Source of the DNA: Tamarix chinensis
Lineage: Eukaryota > Streptophyta > Magnoliopsida > Caryophyllales > Tamaricaceae
NCBI GenBank assembly: GCA_030549775.1
Contig: CM060175.1
Coordinates: 16,846,212 to 16,910,211, forward strand
Reading direction: 5' to 3'
DNA length: 64,000 nt
Below, piece by piece: positions 31,317 to 44,262 of this stretch. The number at the start of each line of letters is the position of its first letter. The stretch's first letter is position 1. The notes below the pieces were generated by a model. That model worked only from the letters and a program-made list of their open reading frames with translations. It did no database searches and was not told the origin of the DNA. The position numbers were made by a program, and so were the translations under genes.

Positions 31317-34139
31317 TGGCGGTAATACCCCCGAATTTACGGTTTCATCCTTTGCTTCCGCTAAATCTTTTGGTTTTAAACGAAATTTTTCAGTAGTAAA
31401 TTTGGGGGTGTTACATTTACACCCGAGTTTTCTAGGCATTATCCGCTCAGCTTGGTCTTTCTCTGTTTGTGGAACTAATCAATTTGTTCTATCTAGTAAG
31501 CTTTCAGGTTTGAAACCCTTGCTGAAAGATCTAAATAAACATGAGTTTTCTCACATTGTAGCGCGTGCAGATGCTGCTGAATCTACTCTCAAAGTAGCTC
31601 AAGCTTCGGTCCTTGGAGACCAAATTCTGGTCCAACCGAGTTCTATGGCTCAACTTTGAAAGAAAGTAGAGTTCTTGGGCAAAGCAGCGGTTCATTTTAT
31701 TGCACAAATTTTTTTTTTAATGCAGATATGCCTACTTGGTACTTTTATGAAATGATGCGAGCAAAACAAGCAAGATCCCATACTGCGAGGGTGCTCAAGG
31801 CAAATGGCAACTGGACAAATTCAGAAAAAGAGATAGAGGCTGAATTCTTGGATTATTTTCATAGACTTATAGGGGGTTGGGGTTGCTTCTGAGCCTATTG
31901 ATCTTCACATCTTGCAATAGGGATTGGTATTAGCTGAAGCACAACAAAAGGATCTCCTAATGCCAGTTACCAAGGAGGAGATTCGTTGTACACTCTTTTC
32001 TCTTGGAGACCACAAATCATCAGGGTCGGATGGGTTTTCAGCGAAATTTTTCAAAGAAGCCTGGGACATTGTTGGCGGTGACTTTTGCTATGCTATCCTT
32101 GAGTTCTTCCATTCAGGAAAACTCCTTAAAAGGATTAATCATGCGGCTATTGTACTCATCCCCAAGCAGCAACATGCTACTAAAGTTTCAGACTTTCGGC
32201 CTATATCTTGTTGTTCTACTACCTACAAGGTGATTGCAAAAATTCTTGCTAGCAGGATTGCTTCGGTTCTGGACAACATCATTAGTATTGAACAGGAGGC
32301 TTTTGTCAAAGGCAGGCTAATGACAAAAAATATTCTCCTTGTGCAAGAGATTTTGAAAGAGTACTCTCGTAAACGCACGGCCCCTAAATGTTTGATTAAA
32401 GTGGACATTAGGAAAGCTTATGACTCCTTGTCATGGGACTTCCTTCGCTCTGTCCTCTTGGGCCTGAATTTTCCTAAAAAGTTTGTGGACTTGCTTATGG
32501 AGTGTGTCACCATAACCAGTTTCTCTTTGAAGCTAAATGGTAATATGTTTTGCTTAAAGGAGGTCGTGGGTTATGACAAGGGGACCCGGTATCTCCCTAT
32601 TTATTTGTCTTGAGTATGGAATACTTAAGCAGAATCCTTAAGAATCTTGCTGCAAAAAAGGAGTTCTCTTTCCACTCTAGATGTAAATCGATGAGGTTAC
32701 TACATCTTGCCTTCGCGGATGATATACTTCTCTTTAGCTGTGGTGATATTGCTTCTATTAATACTCTCCTTAATGACCTTAATTTATTTAGCAGAATTGC
32801 AGGTCTGGAGGCTAACCCTCTTAAATCACAGATATTTTTGGCGGGGGTGACCAATGAGGTTCGAAATGAAATTCTACAATTGTCCCACATGGCGCTTGGT
32901 TCCTTCCCCTTTAGATACTTGGGGGTTCCTCTTAACTGAAGTAAATTAAGGGCGATTGACTATGAAATATTGATTAATGATGTGTGTGATAGGCTAAAAG
33001 CATGGAAAGCTAGTTCTTTATCTTTTGCAGGTCGGCTCGAACTCCTAAGCTCAGTTATACAAGGAGTGTTGGGTTTTTGGCTTGGCGTCTTCTTCCTCTC
33101 GAAAGTGGTCATAAACTGCATTGTGTGTCTTTGCTGAAGCTTCTTATGGCATGGTAAAGCGGCACAAGTTGCTTGGAGCAAAATTTGTATGCCAAAAAAA
33201 GAAGGAGGCATTGGTCTTAAGAATATTGTTGCATGGAATCTTGCTTTAATGAGAAAATATATTTGGTTCCTACAGGATGAAAAGGTATCTCTCTGGACAA
33301 AATGGATCCACATGTATTATTTGCACTCTCGCACCCTAGGGGAGTTTATGCCTTCCCACGACACATCTCATTTTATGAAGAAAATTTAGTGTGTGTATTG
33401 TACTATTGTCGAACGAGAGGGATCTCATGACAAGGCCCGTGATTGGTTGAAATCTTGGAAATGGGGGAACACTTTCTCTACAAGACTAACTTATGATTTC
33501 TTCCATCCTAAAGCGGGAAAATGGCAAAACTACTATGTTGTTTGGAAACGTTGCAAGACTCGAAGATATACCTTCATATTTTGGCTTACCCTTCTGAGAA
33601 GGTTGAAAACTCGGGATCGGTTATCATTCCTTCACGACTCTAATGCATGCTGCTTTTGTAACTCGGGATTTGAAACTCATGATCATAATTCTTTGATTGT
33701 CCCATTATTGCTGGGGTTTGGAATGATCTATGATCCTGGCTTGGGATCAACAGGGGGTCTACCTCGCTTTTCAGTGCTGCTAGGGCTATAAGAAGACGAA
33801 GAGACGAAATGATCTGGTGACTAAAGCTCGTGCCTTGACTTTAGCAGCTTCGACTTACCTGATCTAGAGAGCCCGGTATGCTACTGCTTTTGACTCTAGA
33901 GACCTAGACACTAGAGGGTTGGTGATACAGATTAAGAGTTATGTTTATCATGCCTTATGTCATAATCTGTCATTAGAAAACCTCAGGATCTAGGTTTCTA
34001 CTGAGTGTATTGTTTTAGTCTGTATTCCATTTGGAACAGATAGAGCTACCATGTTTGTGGTAAGCCTATCCTTTTTGACCTTGGGTATGCCCAGTGTACT
34101 TGTACAGTTCTCAGGTTATATATTTACCCTCTTTACCTG

Positions 34140-34260
34140 ACTGATACGATCTCCCACTGGTTCAGAAAGTCCAATCCTTCTACTTGTTCTTCATTTGATT
34201 CTCCCATTGCTTTCATCGCTGGTTCTGAGACCCATGATTGGACAAGGCCCGTAGCCCTTT
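34140..34260 (+). other. Right half of the open frame split by LINE-K
   Basis: After the second copy of the 18-bp repeat the frame that was open at 24235-24365 stays open to a TAG near 34254. This supports the view that the LINE split one open sequence. Confidence 0.35.
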
Positions 34261-34471
34261 CCCACAAACTGTTATATATATATATTATAACATCTCAAAT
34301 CATGGTCTAAGGCTTCAATCTATTATCTTGCAAATTTTATTTAACCAATCATAATTAAGAAATTAATTATATAAGAATATTTATCAGAGATATAGATTAG
34401 ATATAGAGGAAAAAAGAACTAAATATAAATATAATGAAATAATATTTCTCTTTCTTTTTCTCATCTCCCCG

Positions 34472-34503
<32 letters not shown>

Positions 34504-36038
34504 TCTCCTGCCGTCTCTTTTCCTTTTCTCTTGATATGCCACCTTCTTTTGGCCTTGATGTTGTTGCCCATTTGTTTTGTCAATTATGGCATGTGTGCCT
34601 TTTTCTTATTCAATGGAAAATTGTGTTGTCTCTTTCTTTCTTTCTCTCTCTTTTTTTCCAATTTTACCTAAAAAAATAAAATTAATAAAATTAATAGAAA
34701 ATCACATAACTTAAGCTCATTAATTTTATATCATTTTAGCTCAAATAATTAAATATAAAATATTATTATCACTTAAGCATAAAATTGTAATTATCCTTAT
34801 ATATTATTTAAATAAAAGACCAAAAGGTAAGATAAAAAAAGGTATAAACTATGTAAAAATATGCATTCATCATTAGCTATTGAAAAAATATTTTTTTTAT
34901 GAAATGTTTTTCTAATGAAAATTTTTGGTTTTAAATATATCAAAATGATAATTTGGGAGCTTTAGTAATTCATTAATTATTTTCAGAATTTCTTTAGGAC
35001 TTTATCCTCTAATCTAGTTTTTGCACATAGTGGCTCAAAAATACATTTTATGCTTATGTAAATTTAAGATTTTTATATCTTTAGGTTAGAAATATCTATT
35101 TAGGAGTTTCCTTAATTTTCATAAGTTTTGGGATTTATTTGGCATTTATTTGAATATATACCCACTTAATTAAAGTTTTCCTTCAACAAATTGCACTTAA
35201 ATTATACCAAAAAGTTCTACCAACTCTTATGCCTTATTTAGAAGCTTGGGCATGCAATTTATGAGCAAACATGGGATCCCTCTTATGCTCCATTCTTTTC
35301 ACAAAAATATAACAATCTAGAATTATACACCTACACCCCTACATGTTTTTGTCAACTCACTCTACTTCTTACACATTTTTATTAGTTATCTAAAGACTCT
35401 ATGTGGCATCTCCCTGTTTCTTTTGGGTTAGCTTGCAGGTGAAGCCTTAACTTCATTTGGTTTGATTCTCCTTTTTAGTCATATTTACACTTTAGCAAAC
35501 ACTTATTTCAAACACCATTTACTCTTGTCCTCCATTTTTATTTTACCACTTACCTCCTACAATCCTATATTCTAACTCCTCTTTGATTTTTTAATGTAAA
35601 GGATGGATAGAGTTTGGTGATTAGTGAAGAACTTTATTGTTTATATCTAATTGCTTATCCTACTTCAAGAAGGATAAATTCCTACTTGTCTCTAATTTCT
35701 TTATATTTTTATTTAGATACTTTGATTTGTTAATAGTTTTGATTTTTTAATAGTGCATTTCATTAAAATATTTCTCTTAGTTTTTGAAAGGTTTTCATGA
35801 GAATTTAGAATCATGAGCTTTGGAAGCGTGTCCTTGATACTTACATTCTTAACTAACTTGAATTTTCGGCAAACCATTACTATCTTCTTAATGTGGTGAA
35901 ACATGAAATTATGTGAATAAATGATAGTTCTTTATATTATTAAATTATATAATATCATGAATTCCAAAATTATTTATTAATTTAAGTGCATGTTAAGTAA
36001 AAAATATACGAGAATATGATTATGTATACTTATATTTT
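34261..36038. other. AT-rich spacer with (TG)n microsatellite
   Basis: It contains (TG)n at 34475-34502 and a pyrimidine-rich stretch at 34600-34660, then AT-rich sequence with no recognisable coding or terminal repeats. TATAACATCTC near 34285 resembles an LTR start but has no partner that I can see. Confidence 0.45.
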
Positions 36039-37668
36039 TGTAACACCCCCATTTTTTCATACCTTAATTTTTTTTAGAAAGGGGATTATAGAATCTAATA
36101 TAAAAATGGAGATAAAATTACCACATCAAACATAAGAAATGTGCACAGATTCATCTATCATATATCAAGTATAAGGCTAGAATTTGTTCAGCAAAATTTA
36201 AAACATCATCTATACCAAAATCCCACAAAGAGTTATTAATTGGTAGATAGAAAGTAATACTTTCACATAACCAACTCAACACTAATAAAATCAACAAAAA
36301 ACCCAAGATACAAAATCTAGATTTTCTAAAAACTTGAAAAGGTAAAAGAAATTAAATTTCAAACATATTACTAGCAAAAATAATTATGAACCAAATAAGT
36401 ACATTTTAAATGATAAGAATATCAAAAGATAATTACAAGCAATGTGACACAATTTTATTCACTAGATTGATACACCGGATAACCTACTCTCAAACCACAA
36501 GCACTTCTCTAGATAAAGCCAACAACTTATCCTCATTAAGCCTACACAAAAGGTCTTATTTCCACCATCGATAGATCATCTTAGGACCTAATCAACAACG
36601 ATAGTATCAATACTAGTCCAATGGTGAGTAAATCACACTACCCCAAATTATAGAGGAAACATGAAACACGTGATGAGATGAATATAGAATCATGGTGTAT
36701 TGCATTTATACAATGTTGTGCTTACACAATATATATCTCATATTAATGCCATACACATACAATAACGTGTGATATATATAAGACATTATACAAATCATGT
36801 CATAGGTTGGAATTATTTTAGCAATCAAGATCAAAATGTTATTGTAATAAAGAATGTTGTGTTTTAAGATGACATCAAACTTAATGAAAATCAAGTAGGG
36901 AGCACGTACCTTTTCACTCAATGTCATAACTAAATTAACAAAGCATTTAAATAGTATTTAAGGGTTGTTTAGCCCCAAACAATACTTAAGGGAGTGTTCA
37001 CTCCCGTCAAAACTTTTGAAAAGTATTTGGGGTTGTTCGACCCCTAACGGTACTTAGGGGTCATTTAGCCTCATTAAAATTTTTGAACAATATTCAAGAG
37101 TTTTTCAACCTTGAGAATACTAAAAGGTTGTTCAACCCTAAATAGTACTTAGAGGTTGTTTAGCCCCATTAAAACTCTAAAACCTTAATTTGAGGATTCA
37201 CTTATCCCAAATTTATACACCATATAAGAAACCCACTTACACATGCTTTACAATCGCTAAATCAAAATACACATTAGAATTTTAACATGTCATTCACATA
37301 ACCATGCTTGAAGGTAAATAAGCTTAACATGCTCTTTTACTTAAATCATGAAGACAAGACACAATTTAATTTCAATATTCATAAATACATCTTTCACATT
37401 CAACAAGTCTGCCCATAGCCAAAATGACATTGTCATGAATATTCTCATCCCAACATGCTCAACATTATGGCAAAATACAAATTACTTAAACGTCATGCTC
37501 AAGAGCCATATTTTCATGCTTCCATTTATAGCATTTAACTCATGAACTATATAAAGCACAATACAAGGCACGTTACATGATTGGCGTACCAACTTAAGTG
37601 AATCTTATCACTTTCAACTCCAATATCCATATGCATTAATACATCCTCAAGAATCGACCATAAATAGA

Positions 37669-37686
37669 GGTAAGTAGAGACTTACC
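37669..37686 (-). promoter_or_regulatory. Splice-donor hairpin in LTR unit H
   Basis: GGTAAGT-CTCT-ACTTACC on the minus strand, identical in stem and loop length to the hairpins in B and B'. The exon side (GTAGAGTAG) has lost the CAG. Confidence 0.45.
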
Positions 37687-39748
37687 CTACTCTACAGCTA
37701 GCTAAACCAAAAGAATGAAGAAAGGAAACTCAAGCTTTAGGATCCACAAAGACACTTTCCTATATTTCACTCAAAAATCAAAGGACTAGGTTAGAAAGTT
37801 ATATTAATGATAAAGGATTTTACATAATGTTAATCAATCGACAACCAAAAGGTATATGAATATTCTATAAAACAAATCCAAAATTCAAGACTCAAGGGAA
37901 AACCTCTATAAAATTTTAAAGAAATGAGTCCTTGAATGACTCTATTTACTAAGAATCATCTGAGACATTATAAATCAATTTAAGAACACTAATTAAGCAA
38001 TAATTATAGAGAGTAGATTAATTTTATCAAAAATGATTTTATATGGTTAGGTTACAACCAAAGTAAAATAGATGAGTTCTTGAGAATTGATCCAATTGAT
38101 AGGAATGAAATACAACAAAGTATATATTTAAAAAAATCCATTTAATTAGTTGAAATAAACTCTGTTAAGGGCTTACTCAACTAAATACAACTAAGAGATT
38201 TAGGGTTTCTAAGCTCAAATTACAAATCAACAACGTCAAATTGATAGGTCAAAAGTATAATTGGCCAATTATAAATAAATCCAAACAATTAATTTTAATA
38301 AATACGATCATACAAATAACTAATTTAATAGTCATTATTGAATGTATATTTTAGCCCAAAATGTAATATAATTAATTATTGCTAAATTATTCAAATTGGT
38401 GGATTAGATATCCAATTAAACACTTCATAAAACATTTTATAAAGTTAATTGATTGAAATAACTCAAATACTCCAAATTCATGTGCATAGGCTCCTCAATT
38501 AGGTTTGAGCCAAATTCCCAAATTGATTATTTTTCATCAATTAGCACAAATTAAAGCTACTAAAATACAACTAAATACTTTTCAAGGTATATTGTATTAT
38601 TAATTAATCAAAAATACCTTAATTGGACCAATCCAAGGTATCCAGATATAAACTATAACACCCTAAATTTTTATAACCTTATTTTTGAACATTTAGCCTT
38701 TTAATCAAAACCTAACCTTTAAATCTGAGCTTAATTATTTTTGTTAACCTTTAACCTACAGATCCAAATAAATTCTAAAAAATAATTTTATCTTGATTAT
38801 TTTATATTTTTCCTTTTTATTTAAACCCACCCTAAAATGATAATTTTTTCAATTTATTTTTCCTAACTAGATACCCTAAACCCAAATAAATTAATTTTAC
38901 ACTAATCCTAAATCTAACGCTAATTGTAATTCTAACTCTAAATTTATTTTCCCCCTTTTTCTTCTATTTCCCTTTTCTTTTTTTCCCTCTTTCTCCCTTC
39001 TCTTTCCCGCCAGTGTAGACACAACCCTTTTCCTTTCTAGCCAAACACACTCCCTTACGCCCCTCTCGTGTCTTTTCCCTTTCCCCTTCATCCTACTCTA
39101 CCACCATCAACTCCCTTCCTAGAATCTATCACCGCTTTCTGCAACCCTTGAACATGCTACTTCGTACCACTTCAAGCCAAACCACCCCTTCTCCCCATGT
39201 TACACGTCTCACTCATCTCCCTCTTCTTAGCCATGTATGCTAAACAACCCCTTTGCGCATGCATCTTCTCCTTGTTCTAACTCTTACCCTATCCCTGTCT
39301 ATACCATGCCTAACTGCAAGTATACATACATCTCTTCTCTACTCCTCTTCCTCTTGCTTGACCCCATCCCTACTTTTGCTCCAATTCCCCGTTAAGTTTC
39401 CCAACAAAGCAACCCCAAGCCCTCACCCTTCCTTTCTTTTCTTCTCATTTTGGCTTCTTCTTTCCGCCACTCTGTTTCGCCTCACCACCAACACCTCCAC
39501 CACTACCTCCCTGCATTGCATATTCCATGCACTAAACACTACCTCTTGTTTCCCCATTTCCTTGGCTACATTGCACTAGCTACTGCTACCCCTACCTAAC
39601 ATCAGTGCCCTCCACGGTGCCCCATATCTAGCCTCGTTACAGCCCCTCGACCACCCATACCTTTGGTTTATTTTCCATCTCCTCCTAGCCTATGTCACCC
39701 TTGAGCTGCTCTCGCCACCACCAAACTTCCTCAACTTAGGTCGCTACC

Positions 39749-40399
39749 TAGGGATGGCAATGAGTCTCGGACCCGACCCAGACCCGCTAGACCGACCTTA
39801 TTTTTAGCGGGTCTGGGTCCATGATTTTTGGACCTGATGGATCTGGGTTGGGTCTAGGTCCATATATACCTTAACGAGTCTGAGTCTGGGTCCAATAATT
39901 CTAAACCCAGACCCGACCCAGACCCTACCCGCCAGACCCATTTAGTATATATATGTGTGTGTATTTATATATATACATATATAAATACATACTAATATTA
40001 TGTTTTTCATTATTGTCATAATCTTATTTGAGTTCCTTATTCATTTTTTAATTTTATTTTTGTATATTTACTTTGTAAGAAATATGTACAATATTGTATT
40101 CTAAAAGTATGAAAATACTATTTAAAAAGTTAACGTAACTATTTTAATATATTTATTTTTTCACATGGAGGTTTTTTTAATAAAAAATGCATAACATAAA
40201 TATATTTGTATTTACATATATTATCAAATTTTTTTAATATAGCCAGACCCGTTTACCCGCTAGACCCGGTGGATCTAGGTCCGGGTCTAAACTTTTGAGA
40301 CCCGAGAGGTTTGGGTCGGGTTTGGATCTAGGTAATATAAACGGGTCCGGGTCTGGTTATGGCTAGATCTGGCCCATACCCGACCCATTGCCATCCCTA
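39749..40399. mobile_element. hAT-like non-autonomous element with GGGTCTGGGTC-type repeats
   Basis: The termini TAGGGATGGCAATG and CATTGCCATCCCTA are perfect inverted repeats of 14 bp. The 8-bp flanks TCGCTACC (39741-39748) and CCCTTACC (40400-40407) are partly alike. The subterminal regions on both sides are packed with GACCCGACCCAGACCC-like words and the centre is AT-rich. No transposase frame is present. Confidence 0.75.
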
Positions 40400-41597
40400 C
40401 CCTTACCCTCAACACCACACCTTTCTCTACACGACAAAGTTAGCAGCCATTGCCATCACCATCCACCTTAATCCTCGTTACCATCATCTCTTCCACCATT
40501 GTGCACTTCCCCTTCAACCATACCTCTGGTAGCTAGCCATCCTCCCTCCCCCGAAGCCTTCCCGCATGCTCAAACTTATGTTACTAATGCAACACAAGGT
40601 TTGCAATATTTTCCCCTTTTTTCAACTTAAGAGTATTTTAGTAATTTATGTTTAATAAATATTTTAATAAAATATATTATTTTATTGGTTAAATATTAAC
40701 ATGACTAATTTAGTATTATTTTTAAGTACAAAAGGTTGATTAGTGGAGTCTAATATATTTTAGTAGAGTGCATATTATTTGTACATTTGATAAAAATTAG
40801 GTAATTCATATATTCTACTAAAATGTAAGATACCACATGATAAGACATTAAGGCTTTATTGTGTAAATTTTATTAAGCATGTTTGTCATGTTGAAGCTAT
40901 CTGGCTAATAATTCTAGTACAAATTTTCTTAAAATGGAGCATATTAGCTTGTGAAAATTATTATGTATATGAAAGTATGTTAAAATGGGTTTAACGTTAG
41001 AAATAAATTAGTATCTTATGTATGTCTAATATGACAGGTTGAGTATACCTAAGCGTATTTTTAGCATAAATATTATTATTGTGTCTAGGAGTAATTTAAT
41101 TATTTAAGCATATCATTATATTTATTCCCAAGAAAATGCCTACTATGTTTTAATTATTGTTAAATATCGATGTATGTGATTTGGTGTTTTAAAAACGTAT
41201 GCTTTAGTATGATTATTATTATTGCATGACCTAGAGGTATTTTGGTCATTTTAAGTGTATCACAAAATTTGTCATGATAAGTGTGCCTAATATGTATAAT
41301 TTATTGTTGAACATAGGAATATATGATTTTATGTTTTAGAAACACATATTAGAGTTTTACATACACAATCAAGTATAAGGATAAAATGGTTATTTGGCAT
41401 GCCTATCAATTTATTTATATTTTTAATAATTTAATTATTTTAGTTTAACCTTTTCATGATAGGTTAATAAAAAATGGAATTAGTGTTGGAAATGGATGAT
41501 AGTATGGTAATTATTGTAACACCCTAAAATTCACTAATTTTTTTAAAAGCGGAAGTAATCGAATTAAAACCCGTGAATTCTGGGGATGTTACCGCCA

Positions 41598-41643
41598 CAC
41601 TTAGTACCAAATTATTTTTCTCCGACCGTTTCAGTACCAAGTG
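41598..41643. repeat. Terminal stem-loop of LTR C
   Basis: CACTTAGTAC (41598-41607) pairs with GTACCAAGTG (41634-41643) at nine of ten positions, about 85 bp inside the LTR end. Confidence 0.7.
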
Positions 41644-42182
41644 CTAAGGCTAAAAAAAATAACAAATTATAAATCAATACAATCTAAATTCCAAATAAGC
41701 ATTAAACGGTTGTAAAACAAAAATCAAAGTACGCATAAGGAATTATTATTCAACTTAAAAAGAGAAATAGTTACAACCAATAAAAGATTAATAAAAGGAA
41801 ATAGAATCACATAAAAATTGAAATATGGCCACAACTCTCTCGAACTTGAGCCAACCACAAACTCAATACACAACCCCAATTGATGTCTCACCCACCTGCA
41901 CAAAGTCAGAAGGGCACACTACTCGTGGGAATGAGCAGTACCCATGAAAAGGGTGATCAATACACTACGTACTGAGTAAGGTAACCAAGCACTAAGACCA
42001 ACACATAAGCACATAAAATCATACAGGATAATAAAAGAGCATAATCATGATAACATAACTCATGTGATCATCCAAGTAAAAGTACAAAGGCCCAATTATA
42101 GTCCGGATTAATTACTTAATTAATCTCTGAATATAACTCGCTTCACACCATGCTTTTTATCAAATCCATGCGATTATAGGAA

Positions 42183-42530
42183 CACCCCACTATTATTTCC
42201 GGTGGGCCGGTCACTTGTAGGATAAAGTCCACACCACTATTATTCGCCGGTGGATCAGTCACTTGCGGGACAAAGTCCACACCACTATTTCTGACCGGTG
42301 GATCGGTCTGGTTCCTGCTCACATAGTGTTCCACTATAAGTAATTAGTATCTTTTAAGTGTCTTGGCATAATCTAGTTTGTATTCATTGAGCTCGAGTCA
42401 CCCCACTATTATTGTCGGTGGGCCGGAAACGTACAAGTACAAAGTCTGACCACTATTATTACCGGTAGACCGGTTACACATAGGATATCGTGTCCTAACC
42501 ACTATTCCTGACTGGTGGATCAGTCTGGAC
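42183..42530. repeat. CCACTATT / CCGGTGG array in LTR C (two sets of three)
   Basis: Units near 42188, 42232 and 42282, then near 42401, 42450 and 42498, each have CCACTATT followed by CCGGTGG(G/A)CCGG or a decayed version. The same 3+3 grouping is seen in B and B'. Confidence 0.75.
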
Positions 42531-42702
42531 CTGGCTCAATAATCTTTCACTTTAAGTGATTAATGTCTTAAGTATCTTATTCAAAAGGTTTCGCTCTGGA
42601 CATGCATGAATCTTCACACATCACAAATCATAAATTCCAACATCATAATTACACTTAAATCAATAAATACACATGATAATACAAAGACCCTAAGCAGCCA
42701 CA

Positions 42703-42885
42703 ACAAACCCTAATTAACCATAATAAACCATAGTTAACCACTCCAAACCCTATTTAACTATCATAACCATAATTAACCATTCCAAACCTTAGTTAATCAC
42801 AAAAAACCATAATTATCCACTCCAACCCTAGTTAATCACAACGACCCATAGTTAATCACTCCAAACCCTAATTCAGTCTCCTCCA
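42703..42885. repeat. Minisatellite of TTAACCA / CCAAACCCTA units
   Basis: About eight imperfect copies of CCATAATTAACCACTCC, partly joined to AAACCCTA, roughly 22 bp apart. Confidence 0.65.
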
Positions 42886-43199
42886 AACCCTTATAATGCT
42901 CCACGTACTATTTTCCATCCTAAATGTTCAAACATCCAAATAACACTTGCATTACCTTACTTATATCCCAAATCAACATTTCATACGTAAATTTCACTCC
43001 CATGCAGACCTTACACATCCCATGCAACCTCTCGAACTCTTCATACAAACCCTAAATCCCATGCAATCATTAACTCCCATGCAAAACCCTAACTCCACCA
43101 TGAAGACTTTAATACGACCATACAACCATTAATACCACTATGCAAACCCTAGATTCCGTCATATAAAACCATAGAAAACCCAAGGATTTATCCATATAA

Positions 43200-43595
43200 T
43201 ACAATTGATTAGATTCTCCCATTCATAACCACAATTTAGATTCTCCCATACAAGACCATAAGTTAGATTCTTCCACATAAAATCATAAATTAGAATCTCC
43301 CATATAAACCATAAATTAGATTATCCCAGATAACATCATATATTACATTCTCCCATACAAAGCCACAAACCATAAATTAGATTCTCTCATACAAACCATA
43401 AATTCGATTCTCCCAATTAACATCATAAATTAGATTCTCCCAAACACACCATAAATTCGATTCTCCGATATAACATCGTAAATTACATTCTCCCAAATAA
43501 AACCATATATTATATTCTCCGCATAAAACCATAAATTATATTCTTCCACATAAAACCATACATTAGATTATTCCTTATAAAACCATAAAATTAAG
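43200..43595. repeat. Minisatellite of about 30-bp units (CATAAATTAGATTCTCCC)
   Basis: About thirteen imperfect tandem copies of AACCATAAATTAGATTCTCCCATA-type sequence. The spacing is mostly 28-32 bp. The copies vary, so this is a minisatellite and not a CRISPR-type array. Confidence 0.8.
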
Positions 43596-44217
43596 TCAAC
43601 TCACTTCTCTTAGTCAACTTCTTTCCCCATCCTCCTTTTTCATCCTTTCTCTCACACAAACCACTTCGACATCCTCTCATGCATGTCTTACAGGGTCACA
43701 ACACATATCGTCACATACACATAGTACACATGCCATACAAAAATACTTCAACTCTATGCCATACCACATACAAAATAATTAATAACAATAAACATATGAT
43801 ACATAGCATGCGAAACATATAATGCATATAAGCACACAAACGGCCTTAGCACCCCTTACCTGAAACGACACTGGTCTTGGAGCACGCTCCTATGCCTCCT
43901 TAGGGCTTTGACTAAATAATAACAAACTAATAAAATAACATTAATAACATTCTAACTTTGCTAAAGATATAGAAATAATAGAAATATTATAAAAGTTGAT
44001 GATATAGGGTTAAAAACCTTACCCTAATAATAGCAATGATACTAAAAATAATATCAATGAGAATATTAATAAGAATAACAATAATGATAGTAATAATAAT
44101 AATAAAAAGGCATTATTCAAAAACAAAGTAGAATAAAGGCTTCGGCCCCTTTTCTAAAATAATACTAATAATAATATTAGTAAAATAAATAACCAAATTT
44201 AGCAATAACAATAATGA

Positions 44218-44219
<2 letters not shown>

Positions 44220-44262
<43 letters not shown>
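44220..44262. repeat. (ATA)n microsatellite
   Basis: About 14 uninterrupted ATA/AAT triplets, within a wider AAT-rich region (44030-44530). Confidence 0.9.

Larger units (their letters stand above)
27183..31415 (+). mobile_element. Giant solo LTR B' (4,233 bp), family 1
   Basis: The termini are TGTAATACCCCG (27183) and GGGGGTGTTACA (31415), with perfect 5-bp target duplications TTTAC (27178-27182 and 31416-31420). It lies inside the LINE ORF2, so the insertion point is unambiguous. No gag, pol or primer binding site is present. It carries a TATA-like box, a GC/pyrimidine-rich leader, a repeat array of about 148 bp, the splice-donor hairpin, two sets of CCGGTCCACCGG units and the terminal stem-loop. 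It is the same family as B, in opposite orientation. Confidence 0.9.
26438..33790 (+). pseudogene. LINE-K ORF2 (endonuclease and reverse transcriptase), interrupted
   Basis: The endonuclease starts at 26438 (MNLLIWNLRGAG, ESK at the Mg-binding position), continues through VVCGDFN near 26845 and ends with SDHSP near 27110. B' interrupts it at FNMW (27182). After B' the frame resumes at 31416 and gives RT blocks: GSDGFSAKFFKEAW, VLIPK...FRPISCC, LIKVDIRKAYDSLSWDFL, a frameshift near 32580, then LAFADDILLF (FADD at 32712-32723) and FRYLGVPL. The 3' part (33189-33720) carries KKEGGIGLKNI and an RT-associated zinc-binding-like region (FIFWLTLLRRLKTRDRL). No RNase H is seen. Stops at 26654, 31658 and elsewhere also break it. 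Confidence 0.85.
24366..34139 (+). mobile_element. L1-type LINE K with an 18-bp target duplication, split by solo LTR B'
   Basis: The perfect direct repeat ACTGATACGATCTCCCAC occurs at 24348-24365 and 34140-34157. Between them, in order, lie a 5' untranslated segment, ORF1 with DUF4283-like and zinc-knuckle regions, ORF2 with endonuclease and reverse transcriptase, and a zinc-binding RT-associated region. Subtracting B' and one TTTAC copy leaves about 5.5 kb, the usual length of a plant L1. A long duplication is expected of target-primed reverse transcription. No poly(A) tail is evident at 34139, which is odd. Frameshifts in ORF1 and ORF2 make it inactive. Confidence 0.85.

Noticed and set aside
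43200..43595. CRISPR-like regular array
   Set aside because: The 30-bp units are imperfect and directly tandem, with no constant repeat separated by unique spacers; this is a eukaryotic minisatellite. The same applies to 56840-57145.
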